DNA of 64,000 bases from an uncultured Flavobacteriaceae bacterium (GCA_947502495.1 CANNAC010000008.1:62001-126000); one strand, 5' to 3'. Shown: positions 18,864 through 29,970, counted from the first letter of the stretch. Numbers and translations: made by a program. The notes: generated from the sequence alone by a model not told the origin.

Positions 18864-19056
18864 TGTAAAAAAAATAAAAACGATTAACGAAATAGCTTGA
18901 AGTATGCGTATTAGCGACAGCGTCTACGCGTTGGTAAACTTATGGGTGTTTCGTTTTTATTTATTGATGTAATCATACTGTAAAACTATAAATTAATTTG
19001 ATACGAACTAAGAAAATATTCATTTTATATGAATTATTATGATAATCGTTATTCTT

Positions 19057-19092
19057 AAGCCTAATAATTATACAAATCTCATTATTAGGCTT
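19057..19092. terminator. 12-bp perfect inverted repeat downstream of gapN
   Basis: AAGCCTAATAAT and ATTATTAGGCTT with a 12-nt loop, 18 bp past the stop codon of the ilv-gapN operon. No U-run follows on the minus strand, so it may be an RNA-stabilising or weak terminator hairpin. Confidence 0.5.
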
Positions 19093-19109
19093 TACCGCAT
19101 TAAAAAAAA

Positions 19110-20687
19110 TTATAAAATATAATCTGTGCTCACAAAATTGGAAGCTCTAGAATCTAATAATTCCTTTAAAATAGCATTATTATAATCGTTGTCTTTAGAC
19201 GCTACAAACGTTCTAATAGAAAAAGAACGCAAAGCATCATGCACACTTAATGTTGCCACAGCAGAATCTTTTCTTCCTGTAAAAGGATACACGTCTGGTC
19301 CACGCTGACAAGAACTATTTAAGTTTACACGACATACTAAGTTTACCAAAGTATCTATTAAAGGCGCTAGTGTTTTCACATCTTGTCCAAACAAGCTTAC
19401 TTGCTGTCCGTAATTGGAAGCCGCCATATCATCTAAAGGTTCTTCAATATCACTAAAAGGAACCACTGGAATTACTGGTCCGAATTGCTCTTCTTGAAAT
19501 ACGCGCATGTCTTTCGTTACCGGAAACAATACTGCAGGAAAAATATAATTATCTGTAGTTTCTCCTCCTTTTGCATTAATGACTTTTGCTCCTTTTGCAG
19601 TAGCATCATCAATTAATTCTTGAATATACGCTGGCTTATCTGGTTCTGGCAATGGCGTTAATTTAGCGCCATCTTCCCAAGGATTACCAAATTTAAGTGC
19701 ATCTACTTTTGCCGAGAATCGCTTGTTGAATTCTTCTACCACATCTTCATGTACATATAACACTTTTAATGCGGTACAACGCTGTCCGTTAAAAGATGTA
19801 GATCCCGCAATACATTCGTCAATTGCTAAATCTAAATCTGCATCTTTTAATACAATCGCAGGGTTTTTAGCTTCCAAACCTAAAACCAAACGCAATCTAT
19901 TACTTTTTGGATGTTGATTCTGTAACGCATTTGCCGATTTACTATTACCTATTAAAGCCAGAACATCCACTTTACCAGATTGCATGATTGGCGTTGCCAC
20001 CGTTCTTCCTCTTCCATAAATAATATTAACAACACCTTTTGGAAAACTAGTTTGGAAAGCTTCCAATAAAGGAGAAATTAATAAAACACCGTGCTTTGCT
20101 GGCTTAAAAATGGCTGTATTCCCCATAATTAAAGCAGGAATTAAAAGCGCAAAGGTTTCATTTAAAGGATAATTATAAGGTCCTAAACAAAGAACAACAC
20201 CTAAAGGTCCACGACGAATATGTGCATTTACTCCAGCATTTTTTTCAAACTTCGCGCTATCGCGATCCATTTGTTTATAGTCTTCAATAGTATCATAAAT
20301 ATACTCGACCGTTCTATCAAACTCTTTTTCAGAATCTGGCAGATTTTTACCAATTTCCCACATTAAGAGCTTCACTATTTCTGCTCGTTTAGTTTTCATT
20401 TGGGAAACAAACTTTTCCATACAAGCAATACGATCTACCACTTTCATGGTTGGCCATAAACCTTGCCCTTTATTATATGCTAATGATGCAGCACCTAAAG
20501 CCTCTAAAGCTTCTTTTTCGCCTAAAGTTGGAATGCTTCCTAATAAGGTAGGTTGATATACTTCTGTAGAAGATATGGTAGAAAACACTTGCGAAGTTTC
20601 GCCTGCCCAAGGTTTCAATTCTCCACCTACTAAATAGGTTTTTTGATTTAAAATTTCATTTATCTGATACGCTTTAGGAATGCTCAT
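19110..20687 (-). CDS. gapN: NADP-dependent aldehyde dehydrogenase, GapN-like
   Basis: 525-residue aldehyde dehydrogenase. Catalytic C304 lies in [11 protein letters not shown] and the general base E272 in [11 protein letters not shown]; the cofactor region includes [12 protein letters not shown]. The SxNGQRCTA form and the surrounding sequence resemble non-phosphorylating glyceraldehyde-3-phosphate dehydrogenases, which make 3-phosphoglycerate and NADPH. It starts 13 bp after ilvA, so it is probably the last gene of the branched-chain operon, where NADPH is needed by IlvC. The substrate assignment is moderately sure; the superfamily is certain. Confidence 0.78.
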   Translation of the reverse strand: MSIPKAYQINEILNQKTYLVGGELKPWAGETSQVFSTISSTEVYQPTLLGSIPTLGEKEALEALGAASLAYNKGQGLWPTMKVVDRIACMEKFVSQMKTKRAEIVKLLMWEIGKNLPDSEKEFDRTVEYIYDTIEDYKQMDRDSAKFEKNAGVNAHIRRGPLGVVLCLGPYNYPLNETFALLIPALIMGNTAIFKPAKHGVLLISPLLEAFQTSFPKGVVNIIYGRGRTVATPIMQSGKVDVLALIGNSKSANALQNQHPKSNRLRLVLGLEAKNPAIVLKDADLDLAIDECIAGSTSFNGQRCTALKVLYVHEDVVEEFNKRFSAKVDALKFGNPWEDGAKLTPLPEPDKPAYIQELIDDATAKGAKVINAKGGETTDNYIFPAVLFPVTKDMRVFQEEQFGPVIPVVPFSDIEEPLDDMAASNYGQQVSLFGQDVKTLAPLIDTLVNLVCRVNLNSSCQRGPDVYPFTGRKDSAVATLSVHDALRSFSIRTFVASKDNDYNNAILKELLDSRASNFVSTDYIL

Positions 20688-20700
20688 TTTATATATTTTT

Positions 20701-21969
20701 TTAAACTAAGAATTGAAATAAATCTGGTTTATCATTTAAATAGTCTCCATAAAAATTATGAAGTTTCATTTTAGTAATTAATGGCTCTAAATCGTCTGGA
20801 GATTTTAACTCCAATCCAACGACAGCCACATCATTTTCGCGGTTTGCTTTTTTGGTATATTCAAAATGTGTAATATCATCATTCGGACCTAAAATATCGA
20901 CTACAAAATCTCTTAAAGCTCCCGAACGCTGTGGGAATTTCACAATAAAGTAGTGCTTTAAATTCGCATACAATAGTGCGCGTTCTTTGATTTCTGCAGT
21001 ACGTGTGATATCGTTATTACTTCCGCTAATTACGCAAACCACATTTTTACCTTTTATTTCGTCGGAAAATTGTTCTAATGCCGAAAGACTTAAGGCACCT
21101 GCAGGCTCTACAATAATAGCGTCTTTATTATATAACTCTAAAATTGTTTGGCAAACCTTACCTTCATCTACGGTAACTACGCGATGTAATGTCTCTTTAC
21201 AAATTGCAAAATTTAAATCTCCAACGCGTTTCACGGCAGCGCCATCGACAAAGCTGTCTATGGTTTTTAATTCGATATTTCTATTTGCTCGAATAGAAGT
21301 TAGCATAGCGGGCGCACCTTTTGGCTCGACACTAATGATTCTTGTTTGCGGGGATAAAATTTTAAAAACTGACGACAATCCTGATGCGAGTCCGCCACCA
21401 CCTACCGGTACAAAAACATAATCGATAGGATGTGATTCTGCTTGATCTATAATTTCTAAACCAACGGTTGCTTGCCCTTCAATCACTTTCTCATCATTAA
21501 AAGGATGAATAAACGTTTTGTTTAAACGTTCGCATTCTTCCATTGCGGCATGGCTAGCATCATCAAACGTATCCCCAACCAAAATAACATCTACATATTC
21601 TTCACCAAACATTTTTACCTGCTCAATTTTCTGATTAGGTGTTGGAGAAGGCATAAAAATAGTACCTTTTATTTTTAAAAGCTTACAAGAAATAGCAACG
21701 CCTTGCGCATGATTTCCTGCGCTAGCACAAACAATTTCATTCTCTATTTGCGTAGGACTTAAAGAAGCAATTTTATTATAAGATCCACGGATTTTATAAG
21801 AACGCACTTCTTGTAAATCTTCTCTTTTAAAAAAAATATTAGCATCAAAAAGCTTAGAATAGCGTGCGTTTCTAACTAAAGGTGTAACTGTTGCAATACC
21901 TTTTAGCCTTTCGGCGGCAGCTTCTATAGCTTCTAGTGTTGGTCTGTATGTTGTTTTGGTTTCTTCCAT
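20701..21969 (-). CDS. ilvA: threonine dehydratase
   Basis: 422-residue PLP enzyme deaminating threonine to 2-oxobutyrate for isoleucine synthesis. The PLP lysine is in [13 protein letters not shown], the phosphate-binding loop is [10 protein letters not shown], and [12 protein letters not shown] is conserved. A single C-terminal ACT-like domain (about 335-422, [19 protein letters not shown]) marks the short form. The gene lies within the ilv operon, which supports a biosynthetic role. A perfect hairpin repeat stands 8 nt before the start codon. Confidence 0.93.
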   Translation of the reverse strand: MEETKTTYRPTLEAIEAAAERLKGIATVTPLVRNARYSKLFDANIFFKREDLQEVRSYKIRGSYNKIASLSPTQIENEIVCASAGNHAQGVAISCKLLKIKGTIFMPSPTPNQKIEQVKMFGEEYVDVILVGDTFDDASHAAMEECERLNKTFIHPFNDEKVIEGQATVGLEIIDQAESHPIDYVFVPVGGGGLASGLSSVFKILSPQTRIISVEPKGAPAMLTSIRANRNIELKTIDSFVDGAAVKRVGDLNFAICKETLHRVVTVDEGKVCQTILELYNKDAIIVEPAGALSLSALEQFSDEIKGKNVVCVISGSNNDITRTAEIKERALLYANLKHYFIVKFPQRSGALRDFVVDILGPNDDITHFEYTKKANRENDVAVVGLELKSPDDLEPLITKMKLHNFYGDYLNDKPDLFQFLV

Positions 21970-21977
21970 CGCTTGCG

Positions 21978-21995
21978 TTTCCGCGAAAGCGGAAA
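21978..21995. repeat. short hairpin repeat upstream of ilvA
   Basis: TTTCCGC-GAAA-GCGGAAA, identical to the copy before glnK at 1633-1650. A second hairpin (TTCCTG/CAGGAA) follows at about 22034-22051 before the ilvC stop. Confidence 0.75.
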
Positions 21996-22060
21996 ACTTT
22001 TCTTTCTTTTTGAATTTTTAATCTTATTCTAGATTCCTGCTTTATCAGGAACACCAAACC

Positions 22061-23563
22061 TTATGCTAAAACAGAATCTTCCGTTTTTACATCTGATTTT
22101 ATAATTTTCATCGCTGTCATTGCAGCTCTTAAACGCTTACCTACAGCTTCAATTGGATGATTTCTAATCGCATCATTTACCGCAATTAATTCCAAGTTAT
22201 CTACTCCATTTGCAGTAGAAAAGGATTTACCAATAATATCTGTATCTACTGTTTTCATGAAATCTGCTAGTAACGGTTTACAAGCATGATCAAATAAATA
22301 ACAACCATATTCTGCAGTATCTGAAATTACTCGGTTCATTTCAAATAATTTTTTTCTAGCAATGGTATTTGCTATTAATGGTAATTCGTGTAACGATTCG
22401 TAATACGCTGAATCTTCAATAATACCCGCGCTAATCATAGATTCGAAAGCTAATTCTACTCCTGATTTCACAAAGGCAACTAATAAAACACCATGATCAA
22501 AATATTCTTGTTCTGAAATATGGTCTGGTGTTAAAGCGGTTTTCTCGAAAGCTGTTTCTCCTGTTGCTGCTCTCCATTTTAAAAGATTTACATCATCATT
22601 TGCCCAATCTTCCATCATGGTTTTAGAGAAATGACCAGAGATAATATCATCCATATGCTTCTCGAATAACGGACGCATGATATCTTTTAATTCTTCCGAT
22701 AATTGGTGCGCTTTTATTTTTGCAGGATTCGATAAACGATCCATCATATTGGTGATTCCACCATGTTTTAAAGCTTCGGTAATGGTTTCCCAACCATACT
22801 GAATTAATTTTGCAGCATAACCAGCTTCTATTCCTTCTGCAACCATTTTATCAAAAGATAAGATTGCTCCTGTTTGCAACAAACCACATAAAATGGTTTG
22901 CTCTCCCATTAAATCACTTTTTACCTCAGCAACAAAGGAAGACTGTAATACGCCTGCTTTGTCTCCTCCAGTTGCAACGGCGTATGCTTTTGCTTGTGCC
23001 CAACCTTTATTTTCTGGATCATTTTCTGGATGTACAGCAATTAATGTTGGTACTCCGAAACCACGTTTATATTCTTCTCTAACTTCTGTTCCAGGGCATT
23101 TAGGCGCAACCATAATTACGGTTAAATCTTCACGAACTTGTGTTCCTTCTTCTACGATATTAAATCCGTGCGAATAGCTTAATGTTGCTCCTTTTTTCAT
23201 CAAAGGCATTACTGCTTTTACCACGTTTGTATGTTGTTTATCTGGTGTTAAGTTTAAAACTAAATCTGCTGTCGGAATTAATTCCTCATACGTACCAACA
23301 GTAAACCCGTTAGAGTTTGCATTTTTAAAAGACTCTCTTTGCTCATCAATAGCAACTTGTCTTAGTGTATACGAAATATCCAATCCCGAATCACGCATAT
23401 TTAAACCTTGATTTAAACCTTGTGCTCCACAACCAATAATTACTATTTTTTTTACTTTTAATGCGTTTACACCATCTTCAAACTCTGAAGCATTCATGAA
23501 TCTACATTTTCCTAATTGATCTAATTGATTTCTTAATGATAATGTGTTAAAGTAATTTGACAT
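22061..23563 (-). CDS. ilvC: ketol-acid reductoisomerase
   Basis: 500-residue NADPH-dependent enzyme of isoleucine/valine synthesis, of the long (class II) type with a duplicated knotted domain. The Rossmann motif is [19 protein letters not shown], and [21 protein letters not shown] and [14 protein letters not shown] carry the metal ligands. I start at MSNYFNTL (23563); the frame extends 17 hydrophobic codons upstream that are not conserved family sequence. It lies between ilvN and ilvA. Confidence 0.96.
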   Translation of the reverse strand: MSNYFNTLSLRNQLDQLGKCRFMNASEFEDGVNALKVKKIVIIGCGAQGLNQGLNMRDSGLDISYTLRQVAIDEQRESFKNANSNGFTVGTYEELIPTADLVLNLTPDKQHTNVVKAVMPLMKKGATLSYSHGFNIVEEGTQVREDLTVIMVAPKCPGTEVREEYKRGFGVPTLIAVHPENDPENKGWAQAKAYAVATGGDKAGVLQSSFVAEVKSDLMGEQTILCGLLQTGAILSFDKMVAEGIEAGYAAKLIQYGWETITEALKHGGITNMMDRLSNPAKIKAHQLSEELKDIMRPLFEKHMDDIISGHFSKTMMEDWANDDVNLLKWRAATGETAFEKTALTPDHISEQEYFDHGVLLVAFVKSGVELAFESMISAGIIEDSAYYESLHELPLIANTIARKKLFEMNRVISDTAEYGCYLFDHACKPLLADFMKTVDTDIIGKSFSTANGVDNLELIAVNDAIRNHPIEAVGKRLRAAMTAMKIIKSDVKTEDSVLA

Positions 23564-23674
23564 TGTTTTTGATTTTTTAGAAAATAAAAGAAAGAAAAAA
23601 GAGAAAGGACACAATCAAAATGCATCATTAAGGGTACTATTTTCTTTACTTTATTCGCTTATTTCTTTTTCGTT

Positions 23675-24205
23675 TTAATATTGGAATGCTTCTAGCATCG
23701 TTGATATTTTCATTTCTTCTTTCGATACTGCAATACGTCCAGAACGTGTAAATTGCATAATACCAAAAACACTTAATTCTCTATATAATAATTCTATTTC
23801 TTCTTTTCTTCCAGATTTTTCAATCACAAAAAAATCGCGATTAACGGTTACTATTCTGGCATTACTTTCTTTAATTATATTCTGAATTTCGCGTTCATCA
23901 AATAATAAACCCGATTTCATTTTAAAAATGCACGACTCTTGATAAATAATATCCTCCTCGGTATGATAGTACGCCTTAATAACCTCTACTTGTTTTTCTA
24001 TTTGACCAATAATTTTCTTCATGTTTTCTTCGGTCATATTTACCACAATAGTAAACCTAGAAACACTTTCAATTTCGGAAGGAGAAGTATTTAAACTCTC
24101 GATATTTATATGTCTTCTTTGAAAAATTGCTGAAATCCTATTCAACAATCCTATATTGTTTTCCGTATAAATGGAAACTGTAAATAGTTGTTTTTCTGTG
24201 CTCAT
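23675..24205 (-). CDS. ilvN: acetolactate synthase, small regulatory subunit
   Basis: 176-residue regulatory subunit. An N-terminal ACT domain (FTVSIYTENNIGLLNRISAIFQRRHINIESL) binds valine in the family, and the C-terminal ALS_ss_C-like half includes EIELLYRELSVFGIMQFTRSGRIAVSK. It is directly downstream of ilvB, with which it forms the holoenzyme. Confidence 0.93.
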   Translation of the reverse strand: MSTEKQLFTVSIYTENNIGLLNRISAIFQRRHINIESLNTSPSEIESVSRFTIVVNMTEENMKKIIGQIEKQVEVIKAYYHTEEDIIYQESCIFKMKSGLLFDEREIQNIIKESNARIVTVNRDFFVIEKSGRKEEIELLYRELSVFGIMQFTRSGRIAVSKEEMKISTMLEAFQY

Positions 24206-24316
24206 TTACTTTATGCTTTTAGCTTTTGGCTACTTGCCTTTAGCATTTTTATTTATGAATTCTTTCCGTTCCATTTCAAATCATTGATACTTCTTTGAAA
24301 GATACTTGAAAGAACA

Positions 24317-26050
24317 TTACTCTAATCTTATATCGGAAACCGAAGCTCCTGTTGGTATCATAGGAAATACATTTCCTTCTTTCTCCACGCAAACTTCCAA
24401 AAAGTAAGCTTCTTTACTTGCCATCATTTCTGCGACAGCTTCTGCTAATTCTTCTCGTTTAGTAACTCTTCTTGCATTTAAATAATATCCTTTTGCAATA
24501 GCTACAAAATCTGGATTTGTCATTTCGGTAGACGCATAGCGTTTATCAAAAAACAACTGTTGCCACTGACGAACCATTCCTAGAAATTCATTGTTTAAAA
24601 CCACAATTTTCACTGCTGCTTTTTGCTGAAAAATAGTACCTAATTCTTGAATCGTCATTTGATAACCACCATCTCCAGAAATAGAAACCACTTCGCGTTC
24701 TGGTCTTGCCATTTTAGCGCCAATAGCAGCCGGAAGACCAAAGCCCATAGTACCTAAACCTCCAGAAGTAATATTGCTTTTGGTTTGATTAAACTTGGCA
24801 TAACGACAAGCAATCATTTGGTGCTGACCAACATCACTTACAATAGCAGCTTCTCCTTTAGACTGTATATTGATTTGGTTTATAACCTCACCCATCGTTA
24901 ATCCTTCTTTAGTAGGATGCAAGTCGTCTTTAATTACTTTTTCAAACTCAATAGCATATAAATCTTTAAATTTTTGATGCCATTCTGGATGTGTATTTTT
25001 ATTTAATAGCGGAAGTATTGCTTCTAGGCTTGCTTTTGCATCGCCCAGAACTGCTACATCTGCTTTTACATTTTTATTTATTTCTGCAGGATCTATTTCA
25101 AAATGAATCACTTTCGCTTGTGTAGCATATTCATCTAATTTACCAGTAACACGATCGTCAAAACGCATTCCGATAGCAATTAAAAGATCACATTGATTGG
25201 TTAAAACATTTGGTGCATAATTACCATGCATACCAACCATACCAATATTTAAAGGATGTGATGTTGGTATTGCTGAAGCTCCCATAATAGTCCAAGCGGA
25301 AGGAATTCCTGCTTTTTCAATCACTGCTTTAAAAGCCTCTTCTGCTTTACTTAAAATGACACCTTGCCCCCAAACAACCATTGGTTTTTTAGCAGCGTTA
25401 ATTAATTCTGCTGCTGCTGCTACCGAAGCCATTTCTGTTTTAGGAACCGGAATATAACTTCTTACTCCAGTACATTTTTTATATTTAAAATCGAATTCTT
25501 CAAATTGTGCATCTTTAGTAATATCCACTAAAACCGGACCTGGACGACCACTTTTAGCTATATAAAATGCTTTAGCCATTACTTCAGGAATATCGGAAGC
25601 TTTGGTTACTTGGCAATTCCATTTGGTAACTGGTGTTGAGATACCAACAATATCTGTTTCTTGAAACGCATCACTACCTAACAAATGCGAAGCTACTTGG
25701 CCGGTAATACAAACCATTGGCGTACTATCTATTTGCGCATCTGCAATCCCTGTAATTAAATTTGTTGCTCCTGGTCCCGAAGTTGCAATTGCGACTCCTA
25801 CTTCTCCTGAAATTCTTGCATAGCCTTGCGCAGCATGTGTTGCTCCTTGTTCATGGCGAGCTAATACGTGGTGAATTTTATCTTGAAATTTATATAATTC
25901 ATCATAAACTGGCATAATAGCTCCTCCCGGATAACCATAAAGTACTTTTACACCTTCTTCTAAAAGACACCTTACTATAGCTTCACTTCCGGAGATGCAC
26001 TCTGTTGTTTGCGTGTTGACAGCTTCTTTTTTTATTGTTTTTGTATCCAT
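24317..26050 (-). CDS. ilvB: acetolactate synthase, large catalytic subunit
   Basis: 577-residue thiamine-diphosphate enzyme that condenses pyruvate with pyruvate or 2-oxobutyrate. LYGYPGGAIMPVYDEL is followed by the catalytic glutamate in RHEQGATHAAQGYAR, and the TPP/Mg motif is ISGDGGYQMTIQELGT with NNEFLGMVRQWQ. I take the start at MDTKTIKKE (26050); the 17 codons further upstream lack conservation. It is the second gene of the ilv operon. Confidence 0.95.
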   Translation of the reverse strand: MDTKTIKKEAVNTQTTECISGSEAIVRCLLEEGVKVLYGYPGGAIMPVYDELYKFQDKIHHVLARHEQGATHAAQGYARISGEVGVAIATSGPGATNLITGIADAQIDSTPMVCITGQVASHLLGSDAFQETDIVGISTPVTKWNCQVTKASDIPEVMAKAFYIAKSGRPGPVLVDITKDAQFEEFDFKYKKCTGVRSYIPVPKTEMASVAAAAELINAAKKPMVVWGQGVILSKAEEAFKAVIEKAGIPSAWTIMGASAIPTSHPLNIGMVGMHGNYAPNVLTNQCDLLIAIGMRFDDRVTGKLDEYATQAKVIHFEIDPAEINKNVKADVAVLGDAKASLEAILPLLNKNTHPEWHQKFKDLYAIEFEKVIKDDLHPTKEGLTMGEVINQINIQSKGEAAIVSDVGQHQMIACRYAKFNQTKSNITSGGLGTMGFGLPAAIGAKMARPEREVVSISGDGGYQMTIQELGTIFQQKAAVKIVVLNNEFLGMVRQWQQLFFDKRYASTEMTNPDFVAIAKGYYLNARRVTKREELAEAVAEMMASKEAYFLEVCVEKEGNVFPMIPTGASVSDIRLE

Positions 26051-26084
26051 ATTAATCTTGTTAGGATTATTATATTTTTCTATA

Positions 26085-26115
26085 CTGAGGCTCTTCGACA
26101 AGCTCAGCGTGACAT
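26085..26115. repeat. half copy of the CTTCGACAAGCTCAG palindrome
   Basis: CTGAGGCTCTTCGACAAGCTC followed by AGCGTGACATCTT in the ilvD-ilvB gap. It matches one arm of the long palindrome at 12574-12630. Confidence 0.6.
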
Positions 26116-26137
26116 CTTGTTTTCAATTGTGTTCTAT

Positions 26138-27817
26138 CTAAAACTCATCTGTCACACACCCTTTGGATGCAGACGAAACTGTTTTGGCATATTTATAAAG
26201 AACACCACGTTCAAACTTTAAAGCTGGTGCTTTCCATGTTTTTCTTCTTTCTTGTAATTCTTCTTCGGAAACCTCTAGAACTATAGAATTTGTTTCTGCG
26301 TCTATCGTAATAATGTCTCCATCTTTTACAAGTGCTAGATTCCCTCCTTCTTGTGCTTCTGGTGTAATATGACCAACCACAAAACCATGTGTACCTCCAG
26401 AGAAACGGCCATCTGTAATTAATGCGACATCTTTACCTAAACCTGCTCCCATAATTGCGGCAGTTGGCTTTAGCATTTCTGGCATTCCTGGTCCTCCTTT
26501 TGGTCCTTCATACCGAATGACGACTACATCTCCTTTGCTTACTAATCCGTCTCTTATTCCGTCATTAGCAGCATATTCTCCTTCAAACACTTTTGCTTTT
26601 CCTTGAAATTTTAAACCTTCTTTTCCGGTAATTTTCGCCACAGAACCTTCGGTTGCTAAGTTTCCATAAAGCATACGTAAGTGTCCTGAAATTTTTATTG
26701 GGTTTTCAATAGGTTTGATAACGTCTTGTCCTTCCGTTAAATCGGCAACTTCTAATAAATTTTCGGCAATCGTTTTTCCGGTAACGGTTAAACAGTCTCC
26801 ATGAATTAATCCTTTTTTCAGAAGGTATTTTAATACTGCAGGAATTCCGCCAACCGCGTGAACGTCTTCCATTAAATATTTTCCGCTAGGTTTTAAATCT
26901 GCTAAAAACGGCGTAGTATCACTTATTTTTTGAAAATCTTTAAGCGTAAAATCTATTTGTGCTGCGCGTGCAATGGCTAAAAAGTGTAGCACTGCATTTG
27001 TAGAACCTCCTAAAATAGTAACTAATCTTACTGCGTTTTCTAAAGATTTACGCGTAATAATATCACTAGGTTTTATATCTTTTTCTAATAACAATCGCAA
27101 AGCCTCACCCGCTTTTACAGACTCTTCTTTTTTAGCATCGCTTAATGCTGGGTTTGAAGAATTAAAAGGCAAGGTCATTCCTAAGGCTTCAATTGCAGAA
27201 GCCATCGTATTTGCAGTATACATTCCTCCACAAGCTCCAGCTCCCGGACATGCTTTTTCTACAATGCTTTGGTATTCGGATTCTTCCATAGTACCAGCAA
27301 CTTTACTTCCCCAAGCTTCAAAAGCAGAAACGACATCTAGTTTTTTTCCGTTATGACAACCAGAATCTATCGTTCCTCCATACACTAATATAGACGGACG
27401 ATCTAAACGAATCATAGCGATTAAAGCACCAGGCATGTTTTTATCACAACCTACAACGGTAATCAAACCATCATAACTCATTGCTTGCACAACGGTTTCC
27501 ATAGAATCTGCAATAATATCACGAGATGGTAAGGAGTAACGCATTCCTGGAGTTCCCATAGAAATACCATCACTAACACCAATCGTATTAAATATTAGCC
27601 CTATAACATCTTCGTTTTTGGTTCCTTCTTTAACCAGTTTTGCAAGATCATTTAAGTGCATATTACAAGGATTACCCTCATAACCTGTACTTGCGATACC
27701 TACAATAGGTTTAAAAAAATCTTCTTTTGTTAACCCAATTGCGTGCAACATTGCTTGTGCAGCTGGTTGCGTTGGGTCTTGTGTAACTGTTTTACTGTAT
27801 TTGTTTAATTGACTCAT
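26138..27817 (-). CDS. ilvD: dihydroxy-acid dehydratase
   Basis: 559-residue Fe-S dehydratase, third common step of isoleucine and valine synthesis. Cluster and metal motifs are [13 protein letters not shown] and [18 protein letters not shown], and the C-terminus has [24 protein letters not shown] and [20 protein letters not shown]. The start is taken at MSQLNKYSK (27817). It is the first structural gene of the operon, 280 nt beyond the leader terminator. Confidence 0.96.
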   Translation of the reverse strand: MSQLNKYSKTVTQDPTQPAAQAMLHAIGLTKEDFFKPIVGIASTGYEGNPCNMHLNDLAKLVKEGTKNEDVIGLIFNTIGVSDGISMGTPGMRYSLPSRDIIADSMETVVQAMSYDGLITVVGCDKNMPGALIAMIRLDRPSILVYGGTIDSGCHNGKKLDVVSAFEAWGSKVAGTMEESEYQSIVEKACPGAGACGGMYTANTMASAIEALGMTLPFNSSNPALSDAKKEESVKAGEALRLLLEKDIKPSDIITRKSLENAVRLVTILGGSTNAVLHFLAIARAAQIDFTLKDFQKISDTTPFLADLKPSGKYLMEDVHAVGGIPAVLKYLLKKGLIHGDCLTVTGKTIAENLLEVADLTEGQDVIKPIENPIKISGHLRMLYGNLATEGSVAKITGKEGLKFQGKAKVFEGEYAANDGIRDGLVSKGDVVVIRYEGPKGGPGMPEMLKPTAAIMGAGLGKDVALITDGRFSGGTHGFVVGHITPEAQEGGNLALVKDGDIITIDAETNSIVLEVSEEELQERRKTWKAPALKFERGVLYKYAKTVSSASKGCVTDEF

Positions 27818-28096
27818 ATGGTAATGCAAATTGTATTTGCTAGAACTAAATTAAAGTTTTAGCAGACTATTTATAATATCATTCGTTTTATCCAGCTAAA
27901 TCCAATGCTAAAAATAAATACTTAAATTATTGACTATCAATTATTTATATACTTATAAATATGACACTCAAATGGCTTACTTTTTTTTATTATTACCTGC
28001 TGTATTTGATTATGCTTTCTTATTGGAAAAGAAATTATATTTCACCAAGCTTTTGGATCTTATGTTACAGCATGTTTTCATTTGTCTTTTAAGCAT

Positions 28097-28125
28097 AAAA
28101 AAAGCCTTCCGATTACGGAAGGCTT
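28097..28125 (-). terminator. ilv attenuator terminator
   Basis: A 10-bp stem AAGCCTTCCG/CGGAAGGCTT with a 4-nt loop, followed on the minus strand by seven Ts. It lies 24 nt after the stop codon of the Ile/Val-rich leader peptide and upstream of ilvD, the expected place for an attenuator. It would also stop readthrough from the aminotransferase gene. Confidence 0.85.
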
Positions 28126-28149
28126 AAAATATATTTTATGTATAAATAT

Positions 28150-28224
28150 TTATAGCATTCCCTGGCTTCGTGAAATAATCACGATGCGAATAATGGAAAT
28201 ACTATTTACTAATTGTTTTTTCAT
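28150..28224 (-). CDS. branched-chain amino-acid leader peptide (IlvL-like)
   Basis: A 24-codon ATG frame beginning MKKQLV whose core reads NSISIIRIVIIS: seven Ile and one Val within 12 codons after the start region. It ends TAA 24 nt before a strong intrinsic terminator and lies upstream of ilvD-ilvB-ilvN-ilvC-ilvA. This is the classical arrangement in which charged tRNA-Ile/Val levels decide between termination and readthrough. The peptide itself probably has no function once made. Confidence 0.8.
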   Translation of the reverse strand: MKKQLVNSISIIRIVIISRSQGML

Positions 28225-28311
28225 TGGATGGTATACATGTATAAAACCCTATTCAATATCCTAGCCTTTGTTTTAAAAAGATAAGATTTACTTGCATTCC
28301 TATTTCCTTTA

Positions 28312-29487
28312 TTACTCGAATGATGTATTTAAAATCTTTTGAAAAGTGCTTAGTCCAATTCCCGATTCGAATGTAAAACCACTTTTCACTAAAGCAAATT
28401 CTATAGCACTTAAAGTGCTAATCATATCACTAGAAGTAACCGCTCCCATGTGGCCGACTCTAAAATAGGTCGTTTTTATTTCTGGTAATAATCCACCAGC
28501 GACAATAACATCTAATTCGGATAAATGCTTTAAAAACGAAGCCATCTCCACGCCTTCCGGATAATAAACTGCTGTTAGTGTATTTGCTGCATTTTCTTTT
28601 TTTATTGGCAGTGTTTTTAATCCGATAGCTGCTATTGCTTCCCGAAAAGCGCCTGCTAATTGTTTATGTTTTTTAATTCTTGCTGCAATACCTTCTTCAT
28701 TAATGATACGTAAACTAGTTTCTAAAGCCATTATTAAATTTACTGGAGGCGTACCAAAATAAGAAGGTTTTCTTTCTTGGTATGCTTTCATAATTGGCAA
28801 CCAATTTTTCCAATCCGCATAATAATTAGGTACTAGTGTTTTTCTATTTTCCCAGGTTTGTATTGCTTTTTCGGAAGCTACCAACAACGCTAATCCCGGC
28901 GGCACACCAACCGCTTTTTGAGAAGCTGTTAAAACCACATCGATTCCCCATGCTTCTTGTTTTAGTTCTTCCCCTGCAACAGAGCAAACACCATCTAAAA
29001 TACTTAGTGCATTATACTTTTTTGCTAGGGCGGCAATTTCTTTAGGACGCACCAAAACTCCTGTAGAAGTATCTACATGTGTCATAGTTACGACTTTATA
29101 CACTTTATTTTTTAATGCATTTTCTATACTTTCCAAACTAGGCACTTCTCCAATTGGAGCCTCTAAAACAGTCACATTCACTTGATAGCGTTCTAGAATA
29201 TCTTTATAACGTGTACCAAAATAACCTGTAGAAATCACTAGTGCATTATCGCCAGCTTCCACTAAATTCGCAACTGCCATATCCATAGCGAAGGTTCCAC
29301 TTCCTGCTATTACAAAAGGTTGTCCTGTTGGTGCTAACCAAACCTTTTTCATTACATCTAATGCATTACCAAAACTATGAATAAAATTAGGAGCTACATG
29401 ACTTGTTGTAACCGCACTCATCGCCCTTAAAACTTCGGGTTCGAATTCTATTGGTCCTGGAATCATTAAAAGTTTTCTTCCTTTCAT
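28312..29487 (-). CDS. class V aminotransferase (alanine-glyoxylate / serine-pyruvate type)
   Basis: 391-residue PLP enzyme. MIPGPIEFEPEVLRAM at the N-terminus, SGTFAMDMAVANLV, and LDGVCSVAGEE with the PLP lysine in LTASQKAVGVPPGLALL are hallmarks of the alanine-glyoxylate/serine-pyruvate aminotransferase group. It is a single gene, with its own upstream region shared with metK, and the ilv leader follows it. Which amino donor it prefers cannot be told from sequence. Confidence 0.85.
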   Translation of the reverse strand: MKGRKLLMIPGPIEFEPEVLRAMSAVTTSHVAPNFIHSFGNALDVMKKVWLAPTGQPFVIAGSGTFAMDMAVANLVEAGDNALVISTGYFGTRYKDILERYQVNVTVLEAPIGEVPSLESIENALKNKVYKVVTMTHVDTSTGVLVRPKEIAALAKKYNALSILDGVCSVAGEELKQEAWGIDVVLTASQKAVGVPPGLALLVASEKAIQTWENRKTLVPNYYADWKNWLPIMKAYQERKPSYFGTPPVNLIMALETSLRIINEEGIAARIKKHKQLAGAFREAIAAIGLKTLPIKKENAANTLTAVYYPEGVEMASFLKHLSELDVIVAGGLLPEIKTTYFRVGHMGAVTSSDMISTLSAIEFALVKSGFTFESGIGLSTFQKILNTSFE

Positions 29488-29754
29488 ATCTTTTAAATTA
29501 TTAATGTCTGTCCTAAATTAGTTTATTCTGTGCTTTTATTTTTCCTCTTCCGTGATTTAGGACTAAACTCACAGTGAATCGAACGCTATTAAAACACTAA
29601 CAAACAACAAGTTAACCACAAATTCGTATGATGTTCAATTCCTAAAAACCCTATAAAATCCAGTTCTATTTCTATCACTAGACCTCCCATTAAACAGAGT
29701 AATATGTTGGTACACTAGGCTATATAAATTAAAAGTTCTTTAAAAAAGGTTAAA

Positions 29755-29788
29755 TTGGTATGCGTTCCGTTTTATTTTTCTACTTTTG
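29755..29788 (+). promoter_or_regulatory. metK promoter
   Basis: TTG at 29755-29757 and TACTTTTG (exact TAnnTTTG) at 29781-29788, with a 23-bp spacer. Transcription would begin just before the riboswitch stem at 29802. Confidence 0.6.
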
Positions 29789-29801
29789 CTGTATTAAAAT
29801 T

Positions 29802-29900
29802 AAGAGGAAAAATTTGTCTGATTGCAACCTCTTCAAATTCATTTAGGTTTCTAAAATACGATTCTAAATTAAATTTGAAATAAAATGCTAAAGCAGTAAG
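29802..29900 (+). ncRNA. SAM-II-like riboswitch upstream of metK
   Basis: P1 pairs AAGAGG (29802-29807) with CCTCTT (29828-29833). The loop contains GATTGCAACC, and the 3' strand is AATAAAATGCTAAAGCAG (29879-29896). The GCAACC and ATGCTAAAGC blocks recall the SAM-II pseudoknot core. Between them an extra hairpin TTCAAATT/AATTTGAA (29832-29839 with 29872-29879) is inserted. It lies 70 nt before the start codon of S-adenosylmethionine synthetase, the expected target. The class is by recall of the consensus and needs a covariance-model test. Confidence 0.6.
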
Positions 29901-29970
29901 TTATTCACTTCTCTAGCGACCAAGCAATCCAACAAATTTGTAATTAAACTATAATTAAAAATTAGGATTT

